From assembly GCA_964644675.1 (NCBI GenBank), contig CAZXWK010000015.1:1-46277 (forward strand): a DNA stretch of 46,277 bases, in the 5' to 3' direction. Position numbers and translations under genes: made by a program. This document shows positions 1 through 7,848 of the stretch, piece after piece (positions within the stretch are counted from its first letter, which is position 1; the number at the start of each line of letters is the position of its first letter). The stretch is from CAZXWK01 sp964644675 (GTDB taxonomy: Bacteria; Actinomycetota; Coriobacteriia; Anaerosomatales; JAAXUF01). Under the pieces are notes generated by a model that ran no database searches, was not told the DNA's origin, and saw only the letters and a list, made by a program, of their open reading frames with translations.

Positions 1-156
1 CAGCGGCTCATGGCCGAGGCGCAGGCCACTCAGGCCAGGCTCCAGGGCGGCTCGGCGCTCGACGACATCGCCAAGGCCCAGGCGCTGCTCGACAAGAACG
101 CGATCACGCAGGCCGAGTTCGAAGAGCTCAAGGCCAAGGCGCTCGCCAAGGCGTAG
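1..156 (+). CDS. C-terminal end of a SHOCT-domain protein (5' partial)
   Basis: This reading frame is open from the first base and stops at TAG 154-156, so only the last 51 residues are visible. The tail contains the pattern D-D-I-A-K-A-Q-x-L-L-D-K-N-A-I-T-Q-A-E-F-E-E-L-K, which fits the SHOCT (short C-terminal) domain. SHOCT is a small helical module found at the ends of many bacterial proteins and is thought to aid oligomerisation or membrane association. What precedes it is Ala/Gln-rich and not diagnostic. The main domain lies outside the window, so no function can be assigned. It is followed at 84 nt by another small uncharacterised gene on the same strand. Confidence 0.7.
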   Translation, partial: QRLMAEAQATQARLQGGSALDDIAKAQALLDKNAITQAEFEELKAKALAKA

Positions 157-239
157 TACGGGTACCTTTCTCACGGACCGGCACGTCCGGCCCGTGAGTG
201 CACTGTCCCTGTCTATTCGAACGTGGATCGGAGGAGCTC

Positions 240-746
240 ATGAGCGATCAGGAGTTCGTGGTATTCGCTGGTGCGTACACCAGCCTCGATGACGCCAAGG
301 AAGACTTCGAGGCCGTCAAGGCCATGCACGCCGAGGCGTGGCTCGGCCCGTACGAGGGCGTTCTCTTCGTCAAGGAAGAGGGCGGCAAGGTCAAGATCGT
401 CGACCGCGACTCGAGCATTCGCGCCGCGGGCGCCGGTGCCGGTGCGCTCGTCGGCGGCCTCATCGGCCTCATCTTCCCGCCCAGCATCCTCGGCGGCGCC
501 GCGGTCGGCGCGGGTGCCGGTGCGCTTCTCGGCTACCTGTTCGGTACGTTCAAGCGCAAGGACATCCAGGAGCTCGGCGAGCTCCTCGACGACGGCGATG
601 CGGGCATCTTCCTGATCGGCGTTCCGACGCCTGAGCTCGGCGCGCAGAAGCTCCTGAAGCGTGCCGCCAAGGTCGCGAAGAAGCAGGTCGACGCCGACGC
701 CAAGGACATCAAGAAGGCGATCGACGAGGCGGCGAAGCTCGGCTAG
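240..746 (+). CDS. DUF1269-type glycine-zipper membrane protein
   Basis: The product is 168 aa. The ATG at 240 is preceded by GGAGG at 230-234, which favours it over an in-frame upstream start at 198 that lacks a ribosome site. Residues about 1-60 look like a soluble alpha/beta region. Residues about 64-105 are a Gly/Ala-rich hydrophobic hairpin with GAGAGALVGGLIGLIFP and a second GAGAGALLGYLFG repeat, as in glycine-zipper membrane segments. The Lys/Asp/Ala-rich C-terminus is probably helical. This layout matches DUF1269 proteins, whose role is unknown. It follows a SHOCT gene and precedes a ClC channel, but a strong hairpin at 787-816 separates it from the latter, so co-transcription is uncertain. 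Confidence 0.7.
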   Translation: MSDQEFVVFAGAYTSLDDAKEDFEAVKAMHAEAWLGPYEGVLFVKEEGGKVKIVDRDSSIRAAGAGAGALVGGLIGLIFPPSILGGAAVGAGAGALLGYLFGTFKRKDIQELGELLDDGDAGIFLIGVPTPELGAQKLLKRAAKVAKKQVDADAKDIKKAIDEAAKLG

Positions 747-778
747 ATTCCGGCGTAGCTGCTCGGAGCACGGATTCG

Positions 779-843
779 GTACCCTTGCGGTGGTGGTGCG
801 TCTGCGCCGCCACCGCGGGGGTACTTCTGCGAAGGGGGGGGGG
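779..843 (+). promoter_or_regulatory. Long hairpin plus 10-G tract ahead of the ClC gene
   Basis: Bases 787-799 pair with 804-816 as a 13-bp stem (two G-U pairs) closed by a four-base loop. An outer stem, 779-784 with 818-824, extends it with small bulges. After the hairpin comes TTCTGCGAA and then ten consecutive Gs at 834-843, two bases before the ATG at 846. The G run is the only purine-rich sequence available as a ribosome site. The hairpin could end transcription of the upstream DUF1269 gene, although its T tract is poor, or it could control access to the ClC start. Confidence 0.5.
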
Positions 844-845
844 TC

Positions 846-2156
846 ATGAGCGACCAGTCCGTAGACAGCGTCACCGCGGCACGGGCCGCGACGCGCCTGC
901 TGTTCATCTCGCTGCTGGTGGGCGCCGTGTGCGGCATCGCGACGTTCGCGTTCATCGCGGTCGACCACTACGGCGTCCACTTCCTGTGGACGACGCTGCC
1001 GGAGCTGGTGGGCGGAACCGTACCGGCGTGGCTGGTGTCGGTCGCCGTGGTCGCAGCCATGACGCTCGCAGCCGCCGCCGTGGTGGCGGTTTCGGGTCGA
1101 CGGCCGTTCGACATGGGCGGCGCCGAGGCCGAATACGACAACGAAGGCCGCATGGAGTACCGCCACCTCCTCGGCGGTGCGCTGTTCTCGCTGTTCTCGC
1201 TGTTCTCGGGTGCGGCGGTCGGCCCCGAGGCCCCGCTCACCGACATCAACGGTGGGCTCGGCACCTTCATCGCCGAGAAGCTCAAGCTCAAGCCCGAGAA
1301 CGTGAAGATGATGACGTACGCCGGCGTGGCCGGAGCCTTCGGCGCGTTCTTCGGCGCGGCGCCGGTGGGCGCCCTGCTCGCCGCCGAGCTGATCAGCCCC
1401 AAGGCGCTCAGCATCAGCCGGACGACCATCATCGTCGGACTGAGCTCAGGGGCGACCGGCTGGATCGTCTACCAGGTGCTCGGCGGCGAGAAGCTCTCGC
1501 CGATCCTCACCTTCCCGGGCCTCACGGAGCTGCGCATCGCCGACATCGCGCTCGGCATGGCGCTCGGCGCCGTCGGCGGGTTGCTCGGCCTGGTGTACGG
1601 AGGTGCTCTCCTTAAGGTCCGCGTCCGCACGCGGGGGCTCCGCGAACGTCCCTGGCTCGCGGCTCTGGCGGGAGGCGTGGTCGTCGCGGTGGCGGCGGTC
1701 GTGAGCCCTTACCTGCTGTTCTCGGGCCAGTCCGAGACGCCCGAGGTCATCTCGAAGGCGGCGTCGCTTGGCGTGCTGGTGCTGGTCGGGTTGGGTATCG
1801 GCAAGCTCGTCCTGAGCATGTGGGGGCTGTCGACCGCGTACTTCGGTGGACCGATCTTCCCGCTGATCTTCGCGGGCACCTGCTTCGGGCTTGCGGCGAA
1901 CCTCGTCCTGCCGAGCGTCCCGCAGGGTGTGGCGGTCATGTCGATCGTCACGGGCATGGTCGTCGCGGCGGCGGTCGCGCCGCTCTCGGTGACCGTGTTC
2001 CTCTCGCTGCTCGCCGACCCCAAGCTTGCGCCGGTCATCGCGATCGCCGCGGTGGCATCGTTCATCGTGCGCCAGCTCATCGCGCCGACGCTGCCGGGCG
2101 TCTATCGGGCGACGCGTGCCGAGGAAGACCGGAAGGCCGCGGAGGCTGCCGCCTAG
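846..2156 (+). CDS. ClC-family chloride channel or H+/Cl- antiporter
   Basis: The product is 436 aa with about ten hydrophobic segments, a normal length for a bacterial ClC protein without CBS domains. The ion-pathway motifs are visible. GPEAPL near residue 127 corresponds to GxEGP and keeps the gating glutamate. GGPIFP near residue 336 corresponds to GxFxP. ClC proteins exchange or conduct chloride across the cytoplasmic membrane and often support acid resistance. Whether this one is a channel or an antiporter cannot be told by eye. The start is the ATG just after the G tract at 834-843. No CBS or TrkA-C domain follows. Neighbours give no hint of the specific role. Confidence 0.88.
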   Translation: MSDQSVDSVTAARAATRLLFISLLVGAVCGIATFAFIAVDHYGVHFLWTTLPELVGGTVPAWLVSVAVVAAMTLAAAAVVAVSGRRPFDMGGAEAEYDNEGRMEYRHLLGGALFSLFSLFSGAAVGPEAPLTDINGGLGTFIAEKLKLKPENVKMMTYAGVAGAFGAFFGAAPVGALLAAELISPKALSISRTTIIVGLSSGATGWIVYQVLGGEKLSPILTFPGLTELRIADIALGMALGAVGGLLGLVYGGALLKVRVRTRGLRERPWLAALAGGVVVAVAAVVSPYLLFSGQSETPEVISKAASLGVLVLVGLGIGKLVLSMWGLSTAYFGGPIFPLIFAGTCFGLAANLVLPSVPQGVAVMSIVTGMVVAAAVAPLSVTVFLSLLADPKLAPVIAIAAVASFIVRQLIAPTLPGVYRATRAEEDRKAAEAAA

Positions 2157-2266
2157 CACCCGGACCGGCCCCGCGGAGCGCTGCCACGCTGCCACGCCAC
2201 CTGGTGGTCTGGGTACCAACTGTCTGCGGGAGCCTTCCGGAATCGATGTGGCCCGCATGAGGGGGC

Positions 2267-5212
2267 ATGGTGCAGTCCGACGTAGCCGAACCGGGGGACG
2301 CGCCGGATCGCGTCAGTCGCGGTGCGGACGGCATGCTCGGAGCCGACGAGGCGATGGTGCTCGACACCGTCGCTCGCGAGGTTCTGTCCGCATCCGACTC
2401 CGGAGAGCTCACGCGCGTCCTCGTGCGCGACATCCATCGGATGCTCGAGCTGCGGTCCTGCAACGTGTGGCTCATCGACCCCGACGCCCGCATGCTCGTC
2501 CAGGTCGCCCAGGAAGGCTTCGCTCACCCTCCGGGCCCGGTCCCGATCGACAGGAACTCGGACCTGGGCACCTCCCTGCTCGAGCGGCGCGCCGTCGTCC
2601 GCGAGAACAGCGGCGACCCCACGACGCCGCCGACCACCCGGGCCATCCTCGCGATGCTGGGCCCCGAGTCCAAGTCGCTCGTGGTGATGCCCCTGTGGGT
2701 CGAGTCGGAACCGATCGGCGCGCTCATCTGCGTGTGGCCGACGCCACGCACGTTCGAAGCTCGGGAGCTGCAGCTCCTCCAGACGATCGCGGCGCTACTC
2801 GCGCTCGGCGTCCGTACGACGGAACTACGTGATGAGCTGACGACAGCCACCGGCTCCGAAGGTCCGAGAGAGGCCGACACCCGCCGAGTGGAGCTGCTGC
2901 TCGAGAACGCGCGCCTGCTCGAGGCCGAGCGCGCGGCGCTCGAGCGCGAGCGAACCGAGCTCGAGTCCACGCAGATGCTCCTGGATGCCATGCGTTCGCT
3001 CGAAGCGCGGTTCGACCTGCAGACGGTGCTGGAACGGCTCGCCGAGATCGCGCTGCGCTTCACCGGGGCGACACGCGCGTTCGTCAACGTCATCGATTCG
3101 CAGCGGCAGGTGCTCATCCCGATGGTTCCGCCGGGAGGTCTGGCCGCGCCGCACGGACCGGAGATCCCGTTCGAGCGGCTGTCGGCCACCTCGCGGCAGT
3201 GCATCGAAGCCGCCGAGACCGCGGTCCTCGACTACGAGCGTCCCGACATCGCCGACTACGATCGGCAGATCGCGGAGGCGAACCGGTCGAGGGTCGTGCT
3301 GTTCGTCCCGCTTGCCGTCCACGGGAACCTCGTGGGCCACATCTCGCTCGACGTGCCGGGCGAGCGCCATGACTTCACGCCGCGCGAGATCGAGATGGTG
3401 GAGGCAATCGCGGGTCAGGCCGCGCTGGTCGTCCGTAACGCGTGGCTGTACGAGGACGCCCGGGCCGCTCGGAAGGCCGAAGCGCGCAGGGCCGAGCGCA
3501 TGACGCTGCTAAGGGAGCTGTCCGACGTGACGCTCACCGCCCAGAGCGTGAGTGACGCGGCTCGGCGCGCGGCCGGCATCGTCTCCCGCGGGCTGGACCT
3601 GTCGAGTGCGGCCATCCTGGAGAGCGACGCCACCGACACCGCGCTCGTCCCTGTCGCCACGTTGGGGTTCGACCCCGACATCAGGTTGAGTCCGGTGAGG
3701 CTCGAGAGTGACGATCTGGCCGCCGCCGTCTACCGCACCCAGCGCGCGGTCTTCATCGGCGACGTCGAGGAGGATGACACGCTGACCGCGCGTGCCCGCC
3801 AGTTCGCCCGCTCGATGGGGATTTGCGCGAGCGCGACCTTCCCGCTCATCGTCCGCGGCCGGCCTCTCGGCGTGTTCGTCGCCACGTGGGAGCAACCGCA
3901 TGCGTTCGATGCCGACGAAACCTCGTTTCTACAAGCCGTCGCATCCCAAGTCGCCCTCGGCCTGCAGAACGCCCGGCTCTTCGACGAGGTACAGCGCCAT
4001 GCCGACCTGGAGTGGGTGCTTGCCCGCGCGGGCGCCGCGCTCGCCTCGTCCCTGGACGTCTTCGAGGTGCTGCCCGACGTGCTGCGCTCGGCGGGGCGGA
4101 TCCTCGGCGCCGAGGGCGTCGCGCTCACCCAGCGAGAGGGGAGTGGCTGGCGAACGGCGTCTGCCACCGGCATCCCCGACGAGGTCGTGGGGATCTGGTA
4201 TGCCGATCAGGCCGTTCCCCTACTCACCGAGGTGGCGCAGCGCCGAACCCTGCACTTCGTCGTCGACGTGCCGTCCTCTCCCAGAATCCACAAGGAGCGG
4301 GCGGCCTGCATCGGACACACGTCGTACGCGGCGTTCCCGGTCCTGCACCGCAGCGAGGTGACCGCCGCGCTCGAGTTCTTCTGGCGCCACCAGCGCGACG
4401 CGCTCAGCGAGGACGAGAGCGACTTCATCTCGCGCCTGACCTTCATCGTGGGTCTCGCGATGGCTAACTCGAAGCTCTATCAGGCAGAGCACGACCTTGC
4501 CGAGACACTTCAGGAGGCGCTGCTGTCGTTGCCGGACTCCGTCGACGGCGTCGACTTCGCGTACGCCTACCGGTCGTCGTCGGTCGCGGCGCGCGTGGGA
4601 GGCGACTTCTACGACGTGTTCGAGATCGACGACCATCGGATCGGGATCACGATCGGGGACGTTGCCGGCAAGGGCGTCGATGCCGCGATCCTCACCTCGC
4701 TCGTGAAGCACACCGTGCGGGCGTACTGCGTCGAACCCGAGCACGGACCGGGCCGCGTGCTCGAGCTCGCGAACGAGCTGGTCGCTCGATCGACGCCCGT
4801 CGAGTCCTTCGCGACGGTGTTCCTGGGCGTCTACGACCGCGAACGGTGCGTGCTCGAGTTCGCGAACGCGGGGCACACCACGTCGGCCGTGGTGCGTGCC
4901 GACGGCGTCGAGCCGCTCGGAGGGACCGGGCCGATCCTCGGGGCCTTCGCGCAGGTGACGTACGAGCAGCGCGCGATTCCGCTTGCGAACCGCGACATGC
5001 TGTTCCTCTACACCGACGGCCTCACCGAGGCTCGTCGAGGGAGCGACCAGTACGGCGAGGAGCGTCTGTTCGAGCTGCTGGAGACGGTCGCCGGGCGGCC
5101 CGTGGCGACGGTCGTCGAGCGGTCCATCGCCGACGTGCTCGCCTACGCCGAAGGTCGCCTCCGAGACGATCTCGCCATCCTCGTCGTCGTGCCGACGCCG
5201 GACGGCGGCTGA
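2267..5212 (+). CDS. Multi-GAF sensor with C-terminal SpoIIE/PP2C-type phosphatase
   Basis: The product is 981 aa. By eye there are four GAF-like segments (about 25-190, 245-395, 410-570 and 580-745), with a charged coiled coil near 205-245. A PP2C/SpoIIE serine phosphatase follows from about 755 to 975. Its metal-binding signatures are present: GGDFYDVF near 778, GDVAGKGVDAA near 802, NAGH near 866, YTDGLTEA near 913 and RDDLAILVV near the end. Proteins of this kind usually dephosphorylate anti-sigma-factor antagonists in a partner-switching cascade in response to signals sensed by the GAF domains. No STAS antagonist or anti-sigma kinase is encoded nearby, so the target is unknown. The start is uncertain: ATG 2267 lies next to a G run, and ATG 2333 is possible. 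Confidence 0.88.
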   Translation: MVQSDVAEPGDAPDRVSRGADGMLGADEAMVLDTVAREVLSASDSGELTRVLVRDIHRMLELRSCNVWLIDPDARMLVQVAQEGFAHPPGPVPIDRNSDLGTSLLERRAVVRENSGDPTTPPTTRAILAMLGPESKSLVVMPLWVESEPIGALICVWPTPRTFEARELQLLQTIAALLALGVRTTELRDELTTATGSEGPREADTRRVELLLENARLLEAERAALERERTELESTQMLLDAMRSLEARFDLQTVLERLAEIALRFTGATRAFVNVIDSQRQVLIPMVPPGGLAAPHGPEIPFERLSATSRQCIEAAETAVLDYERPDIADYDRQIAEANRSRVVLFVPLAVHGNLVGHISLDVPGERHDFTPREIEMVEAIAGQAALVVRNAWLYEDARAARKAEARRAERMTLLRELSDVTLTAQSVSDAARRAAGIVSRGLDLSSAAILESDATDTALVPVATLGFDPDIRLSPVRLESDDLAAAVYRTQRAVFIGDVEEDDTLTARARQFARSMGICASATFPLIVRGRPLGVFVATWEQPHAFDADETSFLQAVASQVALGLQNARLFDEVQRHADLEWVLARAGAALASSLDVFEVLPDVLRSAGRILGAEGVALTQREGSGWRTASATGIPDEVVGIWYADQAVPLLTEVAQRRTLHFVVDVPSSPRIHKERAACIGHTSYAAFPVLHRSEVTAALEFFWRHQRDALSEDESDFISRLTFIVGLAMANSKLYQAEHDLAETLQEALLSLPDSVDGVDFAYAYRSSSVAARVGGDFYDVFEIDDHRIGITIGDVAGKGVDAAILTSLVKHTVRAYCVEPEHGPGRVLELANELVARSTPVESFATVFLGVYDRERCVLEFANAGHTTSAVVRADGVEPLGGTGPILGAFAQVTYEQRAIPLANRDMLFLYTDGLTEARRGSDQYGEERLFELLETVAGRPVATVVERSIADVLAYAEGRLRDDLAILVVVPTPDGG

Positions 5213-5342
5213 GCCTCCCGGGTCGAAGGCGGCTGGGCTCACGGTTTCCCGCGGGCCGTCGGGTTCGAGCGCACGATTCGGGTTGAGCCGACGACGCAGC
5301 AGGGCGCACACTGCTCGCACGGGCACGACGAGGGAGGTGCGA

Positions 5343-6434
5343 GTGGACGAGAGTGCGGGTGTGACGGCGGTCGGTGACGTGCGGTGGGACGCGGTCGTCT
5401 CGCGCGACGCCTCCTCCGACGGCGCCTTCTGGTACGCGGTGACCTCGACCGGCATCTACTGCCGCCCGTCGTGCCCGGCGAAGCGCCCCAACCGGGAGCG
5501 CGTGCGCTACTTCGACTCGCCCGACGCCGCCGAGAAGGCCGGCTATCGAGCGTGCCGCCGCTGCAACCCGCGCGACGCGACGCGCACGGAGGGCGAGGCC
5601 GCTGCGGCAGCGGCGGCGCGGCTCATCGAGCAGCGGCCCGAGGACTCGCTGACGCTCGCACAACTCGCCCAACGCGTCGGGATGAGCCCCGCCCACCTGC
5701 AGCGCACGTTCACCCGGCTGTTCGGCTGCTCTCCCCGCGCGTACCGGACGCGGCTTCGCGTCGCCGCGCTGCGTGACCGGCTGCGCGACGGCGCTCCGGT
5801 ATCCGAGGCGGGCTACCAGGTGGGCTTCGGGTCGAGCCGAGGCCTCTACCACAATGCGACCAAGGAGCTGGGCATGACGCCTGCGAGCTACCGGGCCGGA
5901 GGCGCCGGCACCACGATCCGCTACACCTTCGCCGAGACGCCCCTGGGCACCGCGGTCGTCGGCCTCACCGAGCGCGGCGTGTGCTGCGTGCTGCTCGGCG
6001 ACTCGGAGGAGGGAGCGCTCGCGGAGCTGGTACGCGAGTTCCCGCGGGCCGAGCTCGTGCGCGACGACGACGCGACCCGCTCGCGCGAGGTGGCCGCGGC
6101 CGTCGACGCCGTCGCGGGCCGAGCGGTCGCGGACGACGAGATGCCGCCGCTCGACCTGCTCGGCACGGAGTTCCAGCGCCGGGTGTGGGAGGAGCTGCGC
6201 CGCGTCGTGCCGGGCCAGACCGTGTCCTACGCCGAGCTTGCGGGGCGCATCGGGGAGCCCCGGGCGACGCGCGCGGTCGCGGGGGCGTGCGCCGGCAACC
6301 ACGTCGCGGTCATCGTGCCGTGCCACCGGGTCGTGCGGACCGACGGCGGGCTCGGCGGCTACAAGTGGGGCGTCGAGCGCAAGCGGGAGCTGCTCGCACG
6401 CGAGGGCGCGAGCACGCGGGACGACGCGCGCTGA
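5343..6434 (+). CDS. ada: Ada: adaptive-response DNA methyltransferase and activator
   Basis: The product is 363 aa, close to E. coli Ada (354 aa). It starts at GTG 5343, five bases after AGGGAGG; the open frame upstream is only read-through from the previous gene. Residues 40, 44, 71 and 74 are the four Zn-binding cysteines of the Ada N-terminal domain, the first being the methylphosphotriester acceptor. An AraC-type helix-turn-helix occupies about 90-175. The C-terminal O6-methylguanine methyltransferase has VPCHRVV with acceptor Cys327. The protein removes alkyl groups from DNA and, once methylated, activates its own regulon. A short inverted repeat (6439-6444 with 6453-6458) follows the stop but lacks a T tract. 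No alkB, alkA or ogt neighbour is present. Confidence 0.95.
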   Translation: MDESAGVTAVGDVRWDAVVSRDASSDGAFWYAVTSTGIYCRPSCPAKRPNRERVRYFDSPDAAEKAGYRACRRCNPRDATRTEGEAAAAAAARLIEQRPEDSLTLAQLAQRVGMSPAHLQRTFTRLFGCSPRAYRTRLRVAALRDRLRDGAPVSEAGYQVGFGSSRGLYHNATKELGMTPASYRAGGAGTTIRYTFAETPLGTAVVGLTERGVCCVLLGDSEEGALAELVREFPRAELVRDDDATRSREVAAAVDAVAGRAVADDEMPPLDLLGTEFQRRVWEELRRVVPGQTVSYAELAGRIGEPRATRAVAGACAGNHVAVIVPCHRVVRTDGGLGGYKWGVERKRELLAREGASTRDDAR

Positions 6435-6494
6435 GGGCGTCCGGGGAGCACGCCGGACCGTGACGCGGGTGCGCGTCCCGCCCCGGGACGTCGC

Positions 6495-6524
6495 GCGACA
6501 CGCACTCGCACATCCGCGTAGTAT
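6495..6524 (+). promoter_or_regulatory. Candidate promoter for the secreted coiled-coil gene
   Basis: GCGACA at 6495-6500 and TAGTAT at 6519-6524 are separated by 18 bp and resemble -35 and -10 boxes (four of six matches each). Transcription would start near 6531, giving a leader of about 55 nt. The assignment is by eye only. Confidence 0.33.
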
Positions 6525-6585
6525 CTTCTGGTACGCGCCTTGCGTTCTCGCAGGTGCGACGGAAGAGCACATCCCCGGAGGCTGC

Positions 6586-7830
6586 GTGCGTCACGTTCTC
6601 GACATGCTGCGCCGATTCGCGCTGGCGTCCGCGCCGGCCGCGGCGTGCTGCGCGCTACTCGCCGTCGCGTGGGCGGGCCCGCTGGCGCCGTCCGCCGCTG
6701 CTGCACCCACCTCTCCCGCGATCGAGGCGAAGAAGGCCCAGCAGGCCGCGACGCAGGCGGACCTTGCGGCCAAGCGAGCCCAGGTCCAGTCCAAGGTCGC
6801 CGAGTTCGTCGCCCTGGGCCGGGAGCTCGACCGCACGCGCGCCGAGATCGCCGAGCTCTCGTCTCAGACGGTCGAAGCCGACGCCGAGTACAACCAGTCG
6901 CGCGCCTCGCTCTCGGCGCGTGCCGTCGAGCTCTACCGCACCGACCAGCTCGGGATGATCGGCGTGCTCTTCGGCGCGCAGTCCATCGACGACCTCATCA
7001 CGCGCGCACACTACCTGGTCTTCATGACGGGCCGCGACGCGAGCCTGCTGCGCGAGGTGCGGCTCCGTCGCACCGAGAACCTGTGGCTGCAGGAGAGCCT
7101 CGCGAACCGCGAACAGCAGCTCGTGTCGTTGCAGGAACGCGCCGACGAGCAGCGCAAGCAGATCGAGGCCGACATCGCCGCCGACCAGCAGGAAGCGATG
7201 TCCATCGGCGCCGATATCGTCGAGATGCTGCGCACCGCCAACACCGCCAGCACCGGCTCCGCGGCCCCGGGGACCTCCGGTTCGAAGCCGAGCGGCACCT
7301 TCGATCCCGACACGGTCATCTCGGAGACGAACTTCCGCAACTCGGCGTCGCTGTCGGTCGAGCAGATCCAGGGGTTCTTGGAGCAGCAGCCGGGCACGCT
7401 CGACACCTACGTCGGCCCCGACTACAAGGGGCAGAACAAGACTGCGGCGCAGATGATCTCGGAGGCGTGCATCAAGTGGGGGATCAGCCCCAAGGTCGTG
7501 CTCGCGACGCTTCAGAAGGAGCAGTCGCTGCTCAGCCGCACGCGTACCACCAAGGAGTCGATGGACTGGGCGATGGGGTGCGGTAAGGCGGACAGCTTCA
7601 CGTCCTATCAGTACCAGGGGTTCGGCAAGCAGATCTGGTACGGGACGTACAAGCTCAAGCAGAACGCCGACCTCTGGAAGCCGGGCGCCACGCAGAAGAT
7701 CGACGGCAGCACGGTGCACCCGACCAATCCGGGGACGCACGCGCAGTACCGCTACACGCCCCACTTCCCGGGCGTCATGTCGTTCTGGATGATCTACTGG
7801 CGCTACTTCGGCGATCCGCTCGCGGGCTAG
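6586..7830 (+). CDS. Secreted coiled-coil protein with lysozyme-like C-terminal domain
   Basis: The product is 414 aa from GTG 6586, five bases after GGAGG. Residues 1-40 form a signal peptide ending in an Ala-rich stretch. Residues about 45-220 are a long coiled coil. Its centre has the motif LYRTDQLGMIGVLFGAQ followed by DDLITR near 116-145, which resembles the PcsB/CwlO coiled-coil domain and two other proteins in this window (29896 and 43434). After a Ser/Gly linker, residues about 240-414 are a globular domain with PKVVLATLQKEQSLL. Its Glu312 is placed like the catalytic Glu of lysozyme-superfamily transglycosylases. This C-terminal family is uncharacterised as far as I know. A peptidoglycan-cleaving role is inferred from architecture. 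Confidence 0.7.
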   Translation: MRHVLDMLRRFALASAPAAACCALLAVAWAGPLAPSAAAAPTSPAIEAKKAQQAATQADLAAKRAQVQSKVAEFVALGRELDRTRAEIAELSSQTVEADAEYNQSRASLSARAVELYRTDQLGMIGVLFGAQSIDDLITRAHYLVFMTGRDASLLREVRLRRTENLWLQESLANREQQLVSLQERADEQRKQIEADIAADQQEAMSIGADIVEMLRTANTASTGSAAPGTSGSKPSGTFDPDTVISETNFRNSASLSVEQIQGFLEQQPGTLDTYVGPDYKGQNKTAAQMISEACIKWGISPKVVLATLQKEQSLLSRTRTTKESMDWAMGCGKADSFTSYQYQGFGKQIWYGTYKLKQNADLWKPGATQKIDGSTVHPTNPGTHAQYRYTPHFPGVMSFWMIYWRYFGDPLAG

Positions 7831-7848
7831 CCCGCCGCCGCTCCGGCG

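Noticed and set aside
5022..6572. Long minus-strand frame opposite ada, and similar frames opposite other genes (for example 213-1166)
   Set aside because: Composition is Arg/Ala-rich with no motif, as expected for the antisense of GC-rich coding sequence.
7822..7835. 14-bp palindrome GCGGGCTAGCCCGC spanning the stop of the 6586 gene
   Set aside because: It has no loop and no T tract, and could arise from the Ala-Gly-stop codons; not convincing as a terminator.
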